Made by a program: the position numbers and the translations under genes. This document shows, piece by piece, positions 7,101 through 17,006 of a stretch of 64,000 bases of DNA (its first letter is position 1; each line of letters starts with the position of its first letter). The notes under the pieces were generated by a model. The model saw nothing but the letters and a program-made list of their open reading frames with translations. It had not been told where the DNA came from and ran no database searches. This DNA comes from Bradyrhizobium sp. SSBR45G (GTDB taxonomy: Bacteria; Pseudomonadota; Alphaproteobacteria; Rhizobiales; Xanthobacteraceae): NCBI RefSeq assembly GCF_030159255.1, contig NZ_BSCT01000005.1, positions 124,001 through 188,000 of the forward strand, given 5' to 3'.

Positions 7101-8018
7101 TCACACCGGCGGATTCACCGCACCCTGTCCCTGCCCCAGGCTGCGTTCGCGCAGGTAGATGTACAGCCCCGCACCGATGATGATGGTCGCGCCGACGATC
7201 GTCGCTGGGTGCGGCACGTCGCCGAATACGGCGAAGCCGAACAGCACGGCCCAGACGATCATCGTGTACTGATAGGGCACGACCACCGAGGCCGGCGCGA
7301 GCTTCAGCGAGCGGTTGACGCAGAACAGCGCGGTGACCGAGATGATGCCGGCGGCGGCGAACATCACGAGGCTGCCGGGCGTCGGCGTGACCCAGCCGAA
7401 CGGCGCCATCGCAGCTCCCAGCAGGAAGGTGCCGACGAACTGCGACGACGCCATCACGATGTCCGGCGTCGACCGCAGGCTGCGCGTGATCAGCATCAAT
7501 ACCGCGAACGACAGGCTGCCACCGAGCGCGATCAGCGCCGGCAGGCTGAAGGTCTGCGCCGAGGGCCTGAGCGCGATCAGCACGCCGCAGAAGCCGATCA
7601 GGATGGCCGTCCAGCGCCGCCAGCCGACATGCTCGCGCAGCACCAGCGCCGATAGCGCGGTGACGAAGATCGGTCCCGCGAGATAGTAGGTGATGACGTC
7701 GGCGAGCGGCAGATAGACGGTGGCGAGGAAGAACGCCGCGACCTCCAGCGTGGACAGCACCACGCGGAGGAGTTGCAGCCACGGCCGCTCCAGCCGCATG
7801 AAGGCGCTGCGGTTGCGCCAGATGAACGGCGCGAGCAGCAGCAGCGCCGCGCAGGCGCGCAAGCAAAGCAGCTGGCCGACGGCATAGGTCGAGACCAGGA
7901 ACTTGCCCAGCGCATCGCCGAACGAGAACATCGAAATCGACAGCAGCATCAGGCCGATGCCGGCCAGCCGCGCCGAGCGCTCGTCATTCGCGGTGGAGAT
8001 TCGGGACAGCACGCTCAT
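7101..8018 (-). CDS. EamA/DMT-family membrane transporter
   Basis: The product has about ten hydrophobic helices in two EamA repeats. The first (IGLMLLSISMFSFGDALGKF onward) and second halves are similar, as in drug/metabolite transporters. It sits in the inner membrane and probably exports a small metabolite; the substrate is unknown. The preferred start at 8018 (MSVLSRIST) gives 305 residues; a frame open 96 bases further upstream adds a segment without family character. It is monocistronic and convergent with the GNAT gene, separated by a palindromic element. Confidence 0.85.
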   Translation of the reverse strand: MSVLSRISTANDERSARLAGIGLMLLSISMFSFGDALGKFLVSTYAVGQLLCLRACAALLLLAPFIWRNRSAFMRLERPWLQLLRVVLSTLEVAAFFLATVYLPLADVITYYLAGPIFVTALSALVLREHVGWRRWTAILIGFCGVLIALRPSAQTFSLPALIALGGSLSFAVLMLITRSLRSTPDIVMASSQFVGTFLLGAAMAPFGWVTPTPGSLVMFAAAGIISVTALFCVNRSLKLAPASVVVPYQYTMIVWAVLFGFAVFGDVPHPATIVGATIIIGAGLYIYLRERSLGQGQGAVNPPV

Positions 8019-8178
8019 GATGGGCTGCCATATCAGCCCGGCCTGAGCGGCTCCAGCCCCTCCGCTGAAAGCGTGACGCAGCCCTGCCGCAACCCATGCG
8101 CAACGCTTGTCCAAGCCTTGTCTAAGCCTTGCGCAAGGCCGAGTTGCCGCTCGAAATTAAGGCTTCCGGCCGAATTAA

Positions 8179-9300
<1,122 letters not shown>

Positions 9301-9307
9301 GCCGACG

Positions 9308-9351
9308 CCAGCCTTGCTTCACTCCAGCCTTGCTTGACTCCAGCCTTGCCT
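9308..9351. repeat. 16-bp direct tandem repeat
   Basis: Two full units, CCAGCCTTGCTTCACT and CCAGCCTTGCTTGACT, and a third partial unit follow the obgE stop codon. Confidence 0.75.
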
Positions 9352-9465
9352 CGCAGGCTGCGGCCGTCGCATAACTCGCTGCAACGCATTCGTCTCCTAT
9401 CACCCTGAAGGGCCGCCCGGAGCACGCATTCGATCAGATTCTTGGAAGCTCTCGTCGCGCATTCA

Positions 9466-9578
9466 GTGCGCTCCCTCCCCCCTTGCGGGAGAGGGTTGGG
9501 GAGGGGGGTGCCCCAACGGTGGTCTTGCCGTGTGGCCCCCACCCCCGACCCCTCCCCGCAAGGGGGAGGGGAGCGCAC
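9466..9578. repeat. GC-rich palindromic element, family A copy 1
   Basis: The left end GTGCGCTCCC plus a C-run and TTGCGGG is mirrored by CCCCGCAAGGGGG and GGGAGCGCAC at the right. The same family occurs at 30242-30429, 56430-56531 and 61298-61430. Here it separates obgE from proB. The 350-base gap 9301-9650 holds only this element and the tandem repeat at 9308. Confidence 0.85.
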
Positions 9579-9650
9579 CGGCCTCGTGGCGTCGGCTCCG
9601 ATCAATCCTGCAATGTTTGCTCAACGCCGCTGACTCTGGCCGAACTCACC

Positions 9651-10787
9651 ATGGCACCGCGTCTCGAAAACTTCCGCCGCATCGTCGTCAAGGTCGGCTC
9701 GTCGCTGCTGGTCGATTCCGAGGCAGGTGAAGTCCGCACCTCCTGGCTGGCCGCACTCGCCGCCGACATTGCGCGGCTGCATGGCCGTGGCTGTGAGCTG
9801 CTGGTGGTGTCTTCGGGCTCAATCGCGCTCGGCCGCAGCCGATTGAAGCTGCCGCGCGGGCCGCTGAAGCTGGAGGAAAGCCAGGCCGCCGCCGCGGTCG
9901 GGCAGATTGCGCTGGCGCGGATCTGGTCGGAGGTGCTCGGCGCCCACGGCATCGGCGCGGGACAGATCCTGGTGACCCTGCAGGACACCGAGGAGCGCCG
10001 CCGCTATCTCAATGCCCGATCGACCATTGCCAAGCTGCTGGAGTGGCGCGCGGTGCCGGTCATCAACGAGAACGACACAGTGGCGACCGCCGAAATCCGC
10101 TATGGCGACAATGACCGCCTCGCCGCCCGCGTCGCCACCATGGCCAGCGCCGATCTCCTGGTGCTGCTGTCGGACATCGACGGCCTCTACACCGCCCCGC
10201 CCGCACGGGATCCGAACGCGCGGCTGATCCCGGTGGTCGAAAGCATCACCGCCGACATCGAGGCCATGGCCGGCAGCGCGGCGTCGGAATTCTCCCGCGG
10301 CGGCATGCTCACCAAGATCGAGGCCGCCAAGATCGCCACGACCGGCGGCACCCACATGCTGATCGCCTCCGGCAAGATCGAGCATCCGCTGGCGGCGATC
10401 GCAAATGGCGGCCGCTGCACCTGGTTCCTGACGCCGGCCAACCCCGTGACGGCGCGAAAACGCTGGATCGCCGGCTCGCTCGAGCCCAAGGGTACGCTGA
10501 CGATCGACGCCGGCGCCGTCACCGCGCTGCGCGCCGGCAAGAGCCTGCTGCCGGCGGGCGTGGTCCGCATCGACGGCCAGTTTGCCCGCGGCGACGCCGT
10601 CGTGGTGCGCGATCTCGATACCCATGAGATCGGCCGCGGCCTGGTCGCCTACGACGCCGACGATGCCGACCGCATCAAGGGCCGCTCCTCGCCCGATGTC
10701 GCCGTCATTCTCGGCATGTCCGGCCGCGCCGAGATGATCCATCGCGACGACCTGGTGATCGGCCCAGCGGGTGCCGGCCCGGCCTGA
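9651..10787 (+). CDS. proB: Glutamate 5-kinase
   Basis: ProB phosphorylates glutamate, the first step of proline synthesis. The 378-residue protein has the amino-acid kinase fold: [11 protein letters not shown] near the start, [20 protein letters not shown] for substrate binding and [19 protein letters not shown]-terminal PUA domain covers about residues 280-375 ([19 protein letters not shown] onward). The start at 9651 (MAPRLENF) is chosen because the longer frame runs through the palindromic repeat. proA follows 74 bases later. Confidence 0.96.
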   Translation: MAPRLENFRRIVVKVGSSLLVDSEAGEVRTSWLAALAADIARLHGRGCELLVVSSGSIALGRSRLKLPRGPLKLEESQAAAAVGQIALARIWSEVLGAHGIGAGQILVTLQDTEERRRYLNARSTIAKLLEWRAVPVINENDTVATAEIRYGDNDRLAARVATMASADLLVLLSDIDGLYTAPPARDPNARLIPVVESITADIEAMAGSAASEFSRGGMLTKIEAAKIATTGGTHMLIASGKIEHPLAAIANGGRCTWFLTPANPVTARKRWIAGSLEPKGTLTIDAGAVTALRAGKSLLPAGVVRIDGQFARGDAVVVRDLDTHEIGRGLVAYDADDADRIKGRSSPDVAVILGMSGRAEMIHRDDLVIGPAGAGPA

Positions 10788-10861
10788 GGCCGCGGTACCA
10801 GCGTTCGCAAACGGCCAAATTCCGTGCTACTGGAGAGCCTTAATTCAAGGTTGAAACGCCC

Positions 10862-12151
10862 ATGACCGCGCCTCTGAAAGCCATCGACGGCAGCGCCGAT
10901 CTGCCCGTCCTGATGAACGACCTCGCCAAGCGTGCCCGTGCGGCCGCCCGGGTGCTGTCGCTGGCGCCGCCGGAGCAGAAGAACCGGGCGCTGGAGGCGA
11001 TGGAGCGGCTGATCCGCGCCCGCGCTGACGCCATCATCGCCGCCAATGCCGAGGATGTCGCCGAGGCGAAGGCCGCCGGCATGACCTCGTCCTTCCTCGA
11101 CCGCCTGACCCTGACACCGGCCCGCGTCGCCGCGATGGCCGACGGCATCGCGACCGTGCGTGGCGTCGCCGATCCCGTCGGCGTCGTCACCGAGAGCTGG
11201 CAGCGGCCGAACGGCATGACCATCGAGCGCGTGCGGGTGCCGCTCGGCGTCATCGCCGTGATCTTCGAGAGCCGCCCCAACGTCGCAGCCGATGCCGGCG
11301 TGCTGTGCTTGAAGTCCGGCAATGCGGTGATCCTGCGCGGCGGCTCGGACTCGTTCCGCTCCTGCCGGGCGATCCATGAATGTCTCGTCGAGGGCCTGCG
11401 CGAAGCGGGCCTGCCGGACGCCGCGATCACGCTGGTGCCGACGCGCGATCGCGCTGCGGTCGGCCTGCTGCTGTCCGGCCTCAACGGCGGCGTCGACGTC
11501 ATCGTGCCGCGCGGCGGCAAGAGCCTGGTTGCGCGCGTCGAGGCCGAGGCGCGCGTGCCCGTGTTCGCGCATCTCGAAGGCGTCAACCACGTCTATGTCG
11601 ATGGCGCCGCCGATCTCGAGATGGCCAAGTCGATCGTGCTGAACGCCAAGATGCGCCGGACCGGCGTCTGCGGTGCGGCTGAGACGCTGCTGATCGATCG
11701 CGCGTCACAGGACAAGATCAAGCCGCTGGTCGAGATGCTGATCGGCGCTGGCTGCGAAGTGCGCGGCGATGCGGCCGTCCGCGCGGCGGATACGCGGGTG
11801 AAGCCGGCCTCGGACGAGGATTGGGACACCGAATATCTCGACGCGATCATCGCAGCGAAGCTCGTCGATGGCGTGGAGGGCGCGATCGCCCACATCCACG
11901 CGCACGGCTCGCACCACACCGATGCGATCGTCACCGACGACAAGGGTGCGGCCGACAAGTTCCTCAACGAGGTCGACTCGGCGATCGTGCTGCACAACGC
12001 CTCGACCCAGTTCGCCGACGGCGGCGAGTTCGGCTTTGGCGCTGAAATCGGCATTGCGACGGGCAAGTTCCATGCACGCGGGCCGGTCGGCGTCGAGCAG
12101 CTGACCAGCTTCAAATACCGGATTCACGGCACCGGGCAGACGCGGCCATGA
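10862..12151 (+). CDS. proA: Gamma-glutamyl phosphate reductase
   Basis: ProA reduces gamma-glutamyl phosphate with NADPH, the second step of proline synthesis. The 429-residue protein has the aldehyde dehydrogenase fold, with [18 protein letters not shown] for cofactor binding, ILRGGSDS, and the catalytic cysteine in [13 protein letters not shown] (about residue 268). [13 protein letters not shown] and [13 protein letters not shown] near the end are family hallmarks. It directly follows proB, forming a conserved proline operon with nadD, which starts 12 bases downstream. Confidence 0.97.
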   Translation: MTAPLKAIDGSADLPVLMNDLAKRARAAARVLSLAPPEQKNRALEAMERLIRARADAIIAANAEDVAEAKAAGMTSSFLDRLTLTPARVAAMADGIATVRGVADPVGVVTESWQRPNGMTIERVRVPLGVIAVIFESRPNVAADAGVLCLKSGNAVILRGGSDSFRSCRAIHECLVEGLREAGLPDAAITLVPTRDRAAVGLLLSGLNGGVDVIVPRGGKSLVARVEAEARVPVFAHLEGVNHVYVDGAADLEMAKSIVLNAKMRRTGVCGAAETLLIDRASQDKIKPLVEMLIGAGCEVRGDAAVRAADTRVKPASDEDWDTEYLDAIIAAKLVDGVEGAIAHIHAHGSHHTDAIVTDDKGAADKFLNEVDSAIVLHNASTQFADGGEFGFGAEIGIATGKFHARGPVGVEQLTSFKYRIHGTGQTRP

Positions 12152-12163
12152 TCGCCGCACCCT

Positions 12164-12841
12164 GTGGTTGAGTTGAGCGAGCAGCAGGCGGTGGCAGCCG
12201 TGACCGACGACACCGCCATGCGCCTTGCGATCCGCCAAGCCTTGCCGCCCCATAGCGACGGCATGCGCGTCGGCCTGCTCGGCGGCTCGTTCAATCCACC
12301 GCACCAGGCGCACCGCGCGATCAGCCTGTTTGCGCTGAAGCGGCTGCAGCTCGACCGCGTCTGGTGGCTGGTGACGCCGGGCAATCCGCTCAAGGACAAT
12401 GGCGGGCTGCATGCGCTGGCCGAACGCGCGGCCGCCGCACGCAAGGTCGCAGCCGATCCGCGCATCGAGATCAGCTGTCTCGAATCCGTCATTGGCACCC
12501 GCTACACTGCCGATACGATCGATTACCTGCGCCGCCGCGCCTCGCGCCTGCGCTTCGTGTGGATCATGGGCGCCGACAATCTCGCGCAGTTCCATCGCTG
12601 GCAGAAGTGGCAGCACATCGCGGCCCAGGTTCCCATTGCCGTGGTCGACCGTCCGCCCCGCAGCTTCCGCGCCCTGAATGCACCGGCCGCACGCGCGCTG
12701 GCGCGGTACCGAATTCCGGAGGCGCAAGCGAGCCAGCTGGCCGGCCGGACGGCACCGGCCTGGGTCTACCTCACCGGGCTCAAAATGAGCCTGTCGTCCA
12801 CCGGGCTCAGGAACCCGGACGGCAGCTGGAAGTCGTTGTGA
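12164..12841 (+). CDS. nadD: Nicotinate-nucleotide adenylyltransferase
   Basis: NadD transfers AMP to nicotinate mononucleotide in NAD synthesis. The nucleotidyltransferase motif [15 protein letters not shown] is clear, [11 protein letters not shown] is the substrate loop, and STGLRNPDG near the end is the variant ISSTxIR motif. A GTG at 12164 gives 225 residues, with about 30 residues before the domain. An ATG at 12218 (MRLAIRQ) is a reasonable alternative start. It lies 12 bases after proA and ahead of rsfS-rlmH, a standard alphaproteobacterial order. Confidence 0.94.
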   Translation: MVELSEQQAVAAVTDDTAMRLAIRQALPPHSDGMRVGLLGGSFNPPHQAHRAISLFALKRLQLDRVWWLVTPGNPLKDNGGLHALAERAAAARKVAADPRIEISCLESVIGTRYTADTIDYLRRRASRLRFVWIMGADNLAQFHRWQKWQHIAAQVPIAVVDRPPRSFRALNAPAARALARYRIPEAQASQLAGRTAPAWVYLTGLKMSLSSTGLRNPDGSWKSL

Positions 12842-13060
12842 GCGGCGATGCGCGGGCTCCGTCCGGGCGGCATCGGATGTGCATGGAAGAGCTGGCCCGT
12901 CATGGTCCGAGGCGGGTCGGCTGGTCGAAATGCCGGACCGGTCAACCGGGGGGACTGGATTGTTGAAACCATGCCCCCCACATGCCTAGTATGGTCAGCA
13001 GGCCCTCATGGATTCGGGCCTGCGATACAGTGAAAGGAATGGTCCCTGACCACATCTGTA

Positions 13061-13555
13061 TTGTCCCAGTCGGCCTTACCGAAGACGAAGGCAACGACAT
13101 CCAAGTCAGCGGCTTCCAAGTCAGCGGCTTCCAAGTCAGCGGCGGCCAAGTCAGCGACTGCAAAGTCGACGCGTAAGACTTCGACCGACGATGCGGCCTT
13201 GCAGGCGCAACCCGACGCCGACAAGACCCTGCGCACGATCCTCTCCCGCCTCGACGACATGAAGGCGGAGGAGACGGTCACCATCGATCTTCACGGCAAA
13301 TCGGCGTATTCCGACTACATGGTCATCACCACGGGCCGCTCGAACCGGCACGTCGGCTCGATCGCGGAAAACGTCGCCAAGGGCCTGAAGGAAGCCGGCA
13401 CCAAGAAGGTGCACATCGAGGGACTGCCCAATTGCGATTGGGTTCTGATCGATTCCGGCGACGTGATCGTGCACGTGTTCAGGCCTGAGGTCCGTGAGTT
13501 CTACAACCTCGAGCGGTTGTGGACGCAGGGGCCGAACCCGGCGAAGACGTTGTAG
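13061..13555 (+). CDS. rsfS: Ribosomal silencing factor RsfS
   Basis: The core (about residue 55 on) carries ILSRLDDMKAEETVTIDLHG, SDYMVITTGRSNRH and DWVLIDSGDVIVHVF, all diagnostic for RsfS, which binds L14 and blocks subunit joining in starvation. The N-terminal 45 residues are a basic, low-complexity SKSAA repeat encoded by a 15-bp tandem repeat. There is no ATG in frame: the stop at 13031 limits the start to CTG 13046 (AAGGAA 7 bases upstream) or TTG 13061. The usual ATG inside the core would remove conserved residues. The start therefore is uncertain. Confidence 0.9.
   Translation: MSQSALPKTKATTSKSAASKSAASKSAAAKSATAKSTRKTSTDDAALQAQPDADKTLRTILSRLDDMKAEETVTIDLHGKSAYSDYMVITTGRSNRHVGSIAENVAKGLKEAGTKKVHIEGLPNCDWVLIDSGDVIVHVFRPEVREFYNLERLWTQGPNPAKTL
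13100..13159. repeat. 15-bp tandem repeat in the rsfS 5' end
   Basis: Four units based on TCCAAGTCAGCGGCT (starts at 13100, 13115, 13130 and 13145) encode Ser-Lys-Ser-Ala-Ala. Gain or loss of units would keep the frame. Confidence 0.85.
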
Positions 13556-13601
13556 GCGCGGCAGGCTGCAAATCGCGCGGTGCACGTGCTAGTGCGTGCC
13601 C

Positions 13602-14084
13602 ATGCGCATTGTCGTGGTGGCCGTCGGCCGGTTGAAGCAGGGTCCGGAGCGGGAGCTCGCGGAGCGCTACCGCGAGCGCTTTGACGACATCGGCCGCAAG
13701 CTTGGCTTCCGCGGCCTCGATATCCATGAGCTTCCAGAGAGCCGAGCGCGCGACGCCGCGACCCGGATCGCTGAGGAAGCAGCCGCAATCGGCGCGGCCA
13801 TCCCCGACAAGTCCGTCCTGGTCTGCCTGGACGAGCGGGGACAGAACATCGACAGCACAACCTTTGCGGGTCACCTCGGACGCTGGCGGGACGAAGGCGC
13901 CGCTGCGACCACCTTCGTGATCGGCGGGGCCGACGGACTTTCGCCTGAATTGCGGCGCAGAGCCAAGCTTGGGGTCGCGTTCGGAGCTGCGACGTGGCCG
14001 CACCAGATCGTCCGCGTCCTTTTGCTCGAGCAGATTTACCGTACTGCTACGATCCTGGCGGGTCACCCCTATCACCGCGCTTGA
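13602..14084 (+). CDS. rlmH: 23S rRNA pseudouridine-1915 N3-methyltransferase
   Basis: RlmH is a small SPOUT methyltransferase that modifies helix 69 of 23S rRNA. The 160-residue product has the usual length, VVVAVGRLKQGPE at the start, LDERGQNIDS, FVIGGADGL (SAM-binding knot) and the C-terminal ATILAGHPYHRA that completes the knot. The ATG at 13602 is the family start; a GTG two codons earlier is in frame. It follows rsfS by 46 bases, a pairing conserved in most bacteria. Confidence 0.96.
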   Translation: MRIVVVAVGRLKQGPERELAERYRERFDDIGRKLGFRGLDIHELPESRARDAATRIAEEAAAIGAAIPDKSVLVCLDERGQNIDSTTFAGHLGRWRDEGAAATTFVIGGADGLSPELRRRAKLGVAFGAATWPHQIVRVLLLEQIYRTATILAGHPYHRA

Positions 14085-14117
14085 AACAAGGACGACGGGA
14101 GCACAATAAGGACGTCG

Positions 14118-15488
14118 ATGTTCGTCGCGCGGCCCCTTTCTCGCTTGCCAATCCCCGTCCGCCATGGCCGGGCGCGCAGCGCGTCGGTGATCGCTTTGCT
14201 GATGGCCGCAACCGTCGCGCCGGCGATGGCGCAGACCGGACTTCGTCCCTCCATCAGCGGTACCTCCTCACCAACGCCGCCGACGCCCGAGCAGTTGAAG
14301 CAGCGCGAGCAGGAGCTGGAAGCCGCGCGCGCCGCGCAGAAGGCCGCGGCCGAGGCCCAGGAGCGCCTGAAGGCCGACATCGCCGCGCTCGGCGAGGACC
14401 GCGGCAAGCTCAATCAGCAGCTGATCGACGTCGCAGCCCAGGTGCGCAGCGTCGAGATTCGCGTTGGCGAGGCCGAGACGCGGCTGCGCGGGCTCGACGG
14501 CCGCGAGCAGGATCTGCGCAACTCGCTCGAGGCGCGGCGGACCGAGATCATCGAGGTGCTGGCCGCGCTGCAGCGTGCCGGCCGGCGCAGCCCGCCGGCC
14601 CTGCTGGTTCGCCCCGAGGACGCCCTGCAGTCGTTGCGCACCGCCATGCTGCTGGGCTCGGTGATTCCCGAGATGCGCAGCCGCGCCGAAAAGCTCTCGA
14701 CCGATCTCGGCGAGCTCGTCGCCATCCGCAAGACCATCGCATCCGAGCGCGACAGGCTCGGCACCGACCGCGACAAGCTGCGGACCGACCAGACCCGGCT
14801 TGCCGCGCTCGTGGACGAGCGCCAGCGCAAGCAGAGCTCCGCCGAGAAGGACATGGAGGCCGAGAGCGCCCGCGCGGCGATGCTCGCCCAGCAGATCGAC
14901 TCGCTGCAAAGCCTGATCACGACCATGGAGCTCGACCTCAAGAGCGCGGCCAAGGCCGCCTCGACGGCCAGCCTGCAGGGCGTCCCGGTCAACGCCAAGC
15001 CGGACGCGAATGCGCTGCGCAATCCCAGCCGCAAGGCGCCCGCCATCGCCTTCGCCTCGACCAAGGGCATGCTGACCTATCCGGTCAACGGCAGCAGGAT
15101 TCGGGAGTTCGGCGCATCCGACGGTGCCGGCGGCTCCGATAAAGGCATTTCCTTGGCGGCCCGTCCCGGTGCCCAGGTCACAACCCCGTGTGATGGCTGG
15201 GTTGTTTACGCCGGCCCCTTCCGCAGCTACGGACAACTCTTGATCCTCAACGCCGGTGGCGGGTATCATGTCTTGATCGCCGGGATGGAGCGCATTTCCG
15301 TCAACATCGGGCAGTTTGTTCAGACGGGAGAGCCGGTCGCGACCATGGGTACGACGTCCCAGGTCGCCTCCATTCTCGCAACGAATGCGAGTCAACCAGT
15401 GCTCTATGTTGAGTTCCGCAAGGACGGCACTCCGATCGATCCAGGCCCATGGTGGGCCGCAAATGAAGGCGAAAAGGTACGCGGATGA
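14118..15488 (+). CDS. EnvC-like murein hydrolase activator (degenerate M23 domain)
   Basis: A 456-residue exported protein with a signal peptide (SVIALLMAATVAPAMA), a long coiled coil rich in Ala, Glu, Arg and Gln (about 50-290), and a C-terminal LytM/M23 domain (about 315-450). The zinc ligands of active M23 enzymes appear lost: the HxxxD region reads DKGISLAAR, and the usual HLHFE reads LYVEF. This fits EnvC, which activates amidases at the division site instead of cutting peptidoglycan itself. AAGGA precedes the ATG. It overlaps ctpA by 4 bases, so coupling is likely. Confidence 0.88.
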   Translation: MFVARPLSRLPIPVRHGRARSASVIALLMAATVAPAMAQTGLRPSISGTSSPTPPTPEQLKQREQELEAARAAQKAAAEAQERLKADIAALGEDRGKLNQQLIDVAAQVRSVEIRVGEAETRLRGLDGREQDLRNSLEARRTEIIEVLAALQRAGRRSPPALLVRPEDALQSLRTAMLLGSVIPEMRSRAEKLSTDLGELVAIRKTIASERDRLGTDRDKLRTDQTRLAALVDERQRKQSSAEKDMEAESARAAMLAQQIDSLQSLITTMELDLKSAAKAASTASLQGVPVNAKPDANALRNPSRKAPAIAFASTKGMLTYPVNGSRIREFGASDGAGGSDKGISLAARPGAQVTTPCDGWVVYAGPFRSYGQLLILNAGGGYHVLIAGMERISVNIGQFVQTGEPVATMGTTSQVASILATNASQPVLYVEFRKDGTPIDPGPWWAANEGEKVRG

Positions 15489-16837
15489 TGCGTAAGACTT
15501 CGGTAATTCTCCTGAGCGCGGCCACCGGTGCGGCATTGACCCTGTTCGTGTCGCAACCGCGCGCGATCTTTATGGGATCGACCGCGCGCGCCGCGACCTC
15601 GGATACCTATCGCCAGCTCAATTTGTTCGGCGACGTATTCGAACGCGTGCGCAGCGACTATGTCGAGAAGCCCGACGATTCGAAGCTCGTCGAATCGGCG
15701 ATCAGCGGCATGCTGTCGGGTCTTGATCCGCATTCGAGCTACATGGATGCCAAGAGCTTCCGCGACATGCAGGTGCAGACCCGCGGCGAGTTCGGCGGCC
15801 TCGGCATCGAAGTGACGATGGAAGACGGCCTGATCAAGGTGGTGTCGCCGATCGACGACACGCCGGCCTCGAAGGCCGGCATCCAGGCCAACGACATCAT
15901 CACCAATCTCGACGATGAAGCGGTGCAGGGCCTGACCCTCAACCAAGCGGTCGAGAAGATGCGCGGCCCGGTTGGCACCAAGATCAAGCTGAAGGTCGTG
16001 CGCAAGGGTGCCGACAATCCGCTCGACGTGACGCTGACCCGCGACAACATTCGCGTCCGTTCGGTGCGCTCGCGCCCCGAGAGCGACGACATCGCCTATA
16101 TCCGCATCACCACCTTCAACGAGCAGACCACCGAAGGCCTGAAGAAGAGCATAGCCGATCTTCAAGGCTCGATCGGTGACAAGCTGAAGGGCTACATCAT
16201 CGATCTGCGCAACAACCCGGGTGGCCTGCTGGAAGAGGCGGTCACCGTCTCCGACGCCTTCCTGGAGCGTGGCGAGATCGTCTCGACCCGCGGCCGCAAT
16301 GCCGAGGAGACGCAGCGCCGCACCGCGCATTCCGGCGACCTCACCAAGGGCAAGCCGGTGATCGTGCTGATCAACGGTGGCTCGGCCTCCGCCTCGGAGA
16401 TCGTGGCCGGCGCGCTGCAGGACCACAAGCGCGCCACCCTGGTCGGCACGCGCTCGTTCGGCAAGGGATCGGTGCAGACCATCATCCCGCTCGGCGCCGG
16501 CAATGGCGCGCTGCGCCTGACCACCGCGCGCTACTACACGCCGTCGGGCAAGTCGATCCAGGCCAAGGGTATCGTGCCTGATATCGAGGTGCTGCAGGAT
16601 GTGCCGGATGAGCTGAAGTCGCGCACCGACACCAAGGGTGAGGCGTCGCTGCGCGGTCACCTCAAGAACGACGGCGACGAGAAGACCGGCTCGCAATCCT
16701 ACGTGCCGCCGGATGCCAAGGACGACAAGGCGCTCAAGCTCGCGGCCGACCTGCTCCACGGTATCAAGAACAGCGCCAACACGCCGGCACCGACCGAGAA
16801 GGCCGCTGCCGACAAGCCGGCCAAGGCCGCCAACTAA
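15485..16837 (+). CDS. ctpA: Carboxy-terminal processing protease (S41)
   Basis: A 450-residue periplasmic serine protease. An N-terminal signal/anchor (VILLSAATGAALTLFVSQPR) precedes a PDZ domain (about 85-170) and the S41 catalytic domain with GYIIDLRNNPGGLL and the Ser-Lys dyad in INGGSASASEIVAGAL and GTRSFGKGSVQT. The C-terminal 50 residues are low-complexity Ala/Lys. In other bacteria CtpA trims peptidoglycan hydrolases and lipoproteins; the neighbouring EnvC-like gene fits a role in wall turnover. It ends at a strong terminator. Confidence 0.94.
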   Translation: MMRKTSVILLSAATGAALTLFVSQPRAIFMGSTARAATSDTYRQLNLFGDVFERVRSDYVEKPDDSKLVESAISGMLSGLDPHSSYMDAKSFRDMQVQTRGEFGGLGIEVTMEDGLIKVVSPIDDTPASKAGIQANDIITNLDDEAVQGLTLNQAVEKMRGPVGTKIKLKVVRKGADNPLDVTLTRDNIRVRSVRSRPESDDIAYIRITTFNEQTTEGLKKSIADLQGSIGDKLKGYIIDLRNNPGGLLEEAVTVSDAFLERGEIVSTRGRNAEETQRRTAHSGDLTKGKPVIVLINGGSASASEIVAGALQDHKRATLVGTRSFGKGSVQTIIPLGAGNGALRLTTARYYTPSGKSIQAKGIVPDIEVLQDVPDELKSRTDTKGEASLRGHLKNDGDEKTGSQSYVPPDAKDDKALKLAADLLHGIKNSANTPAPTEKAAADKPAKAAN

Positions 16838-16868
16838 GCCGCTTCTGGCAACAGTGACATCTGGTTTG

Positions 16869-16899
16869 AAGGGCGGCCTTGGGGCCGCCCTTTGCTTTT
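16869..16899 (+). terminator. Intrinsic terminator after ctpA
   Basis: AAGGGCGGCC-TTGG-GGCCGCCCTT forms a perfect 10-bp stem, followed by TGCTTTT. Confidence 0.85.
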
Positions 16900-17006
16900 G
16901 AGCGCGGCGTCCGCCCTGGCTCCGCCGATCTACGGGCTCGCGGACACTGGCCCTGCGCCCGAATCCCTGCCGTGGTATCGTCGACCCGATTGATTCGGGA
17001 ATTTCG

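Noticed and set aside
13100..13159. CRISPR-like array
   Set aside because: The 15-bp units are contiguous without spacers and encode a peptide repeat in rsfS.
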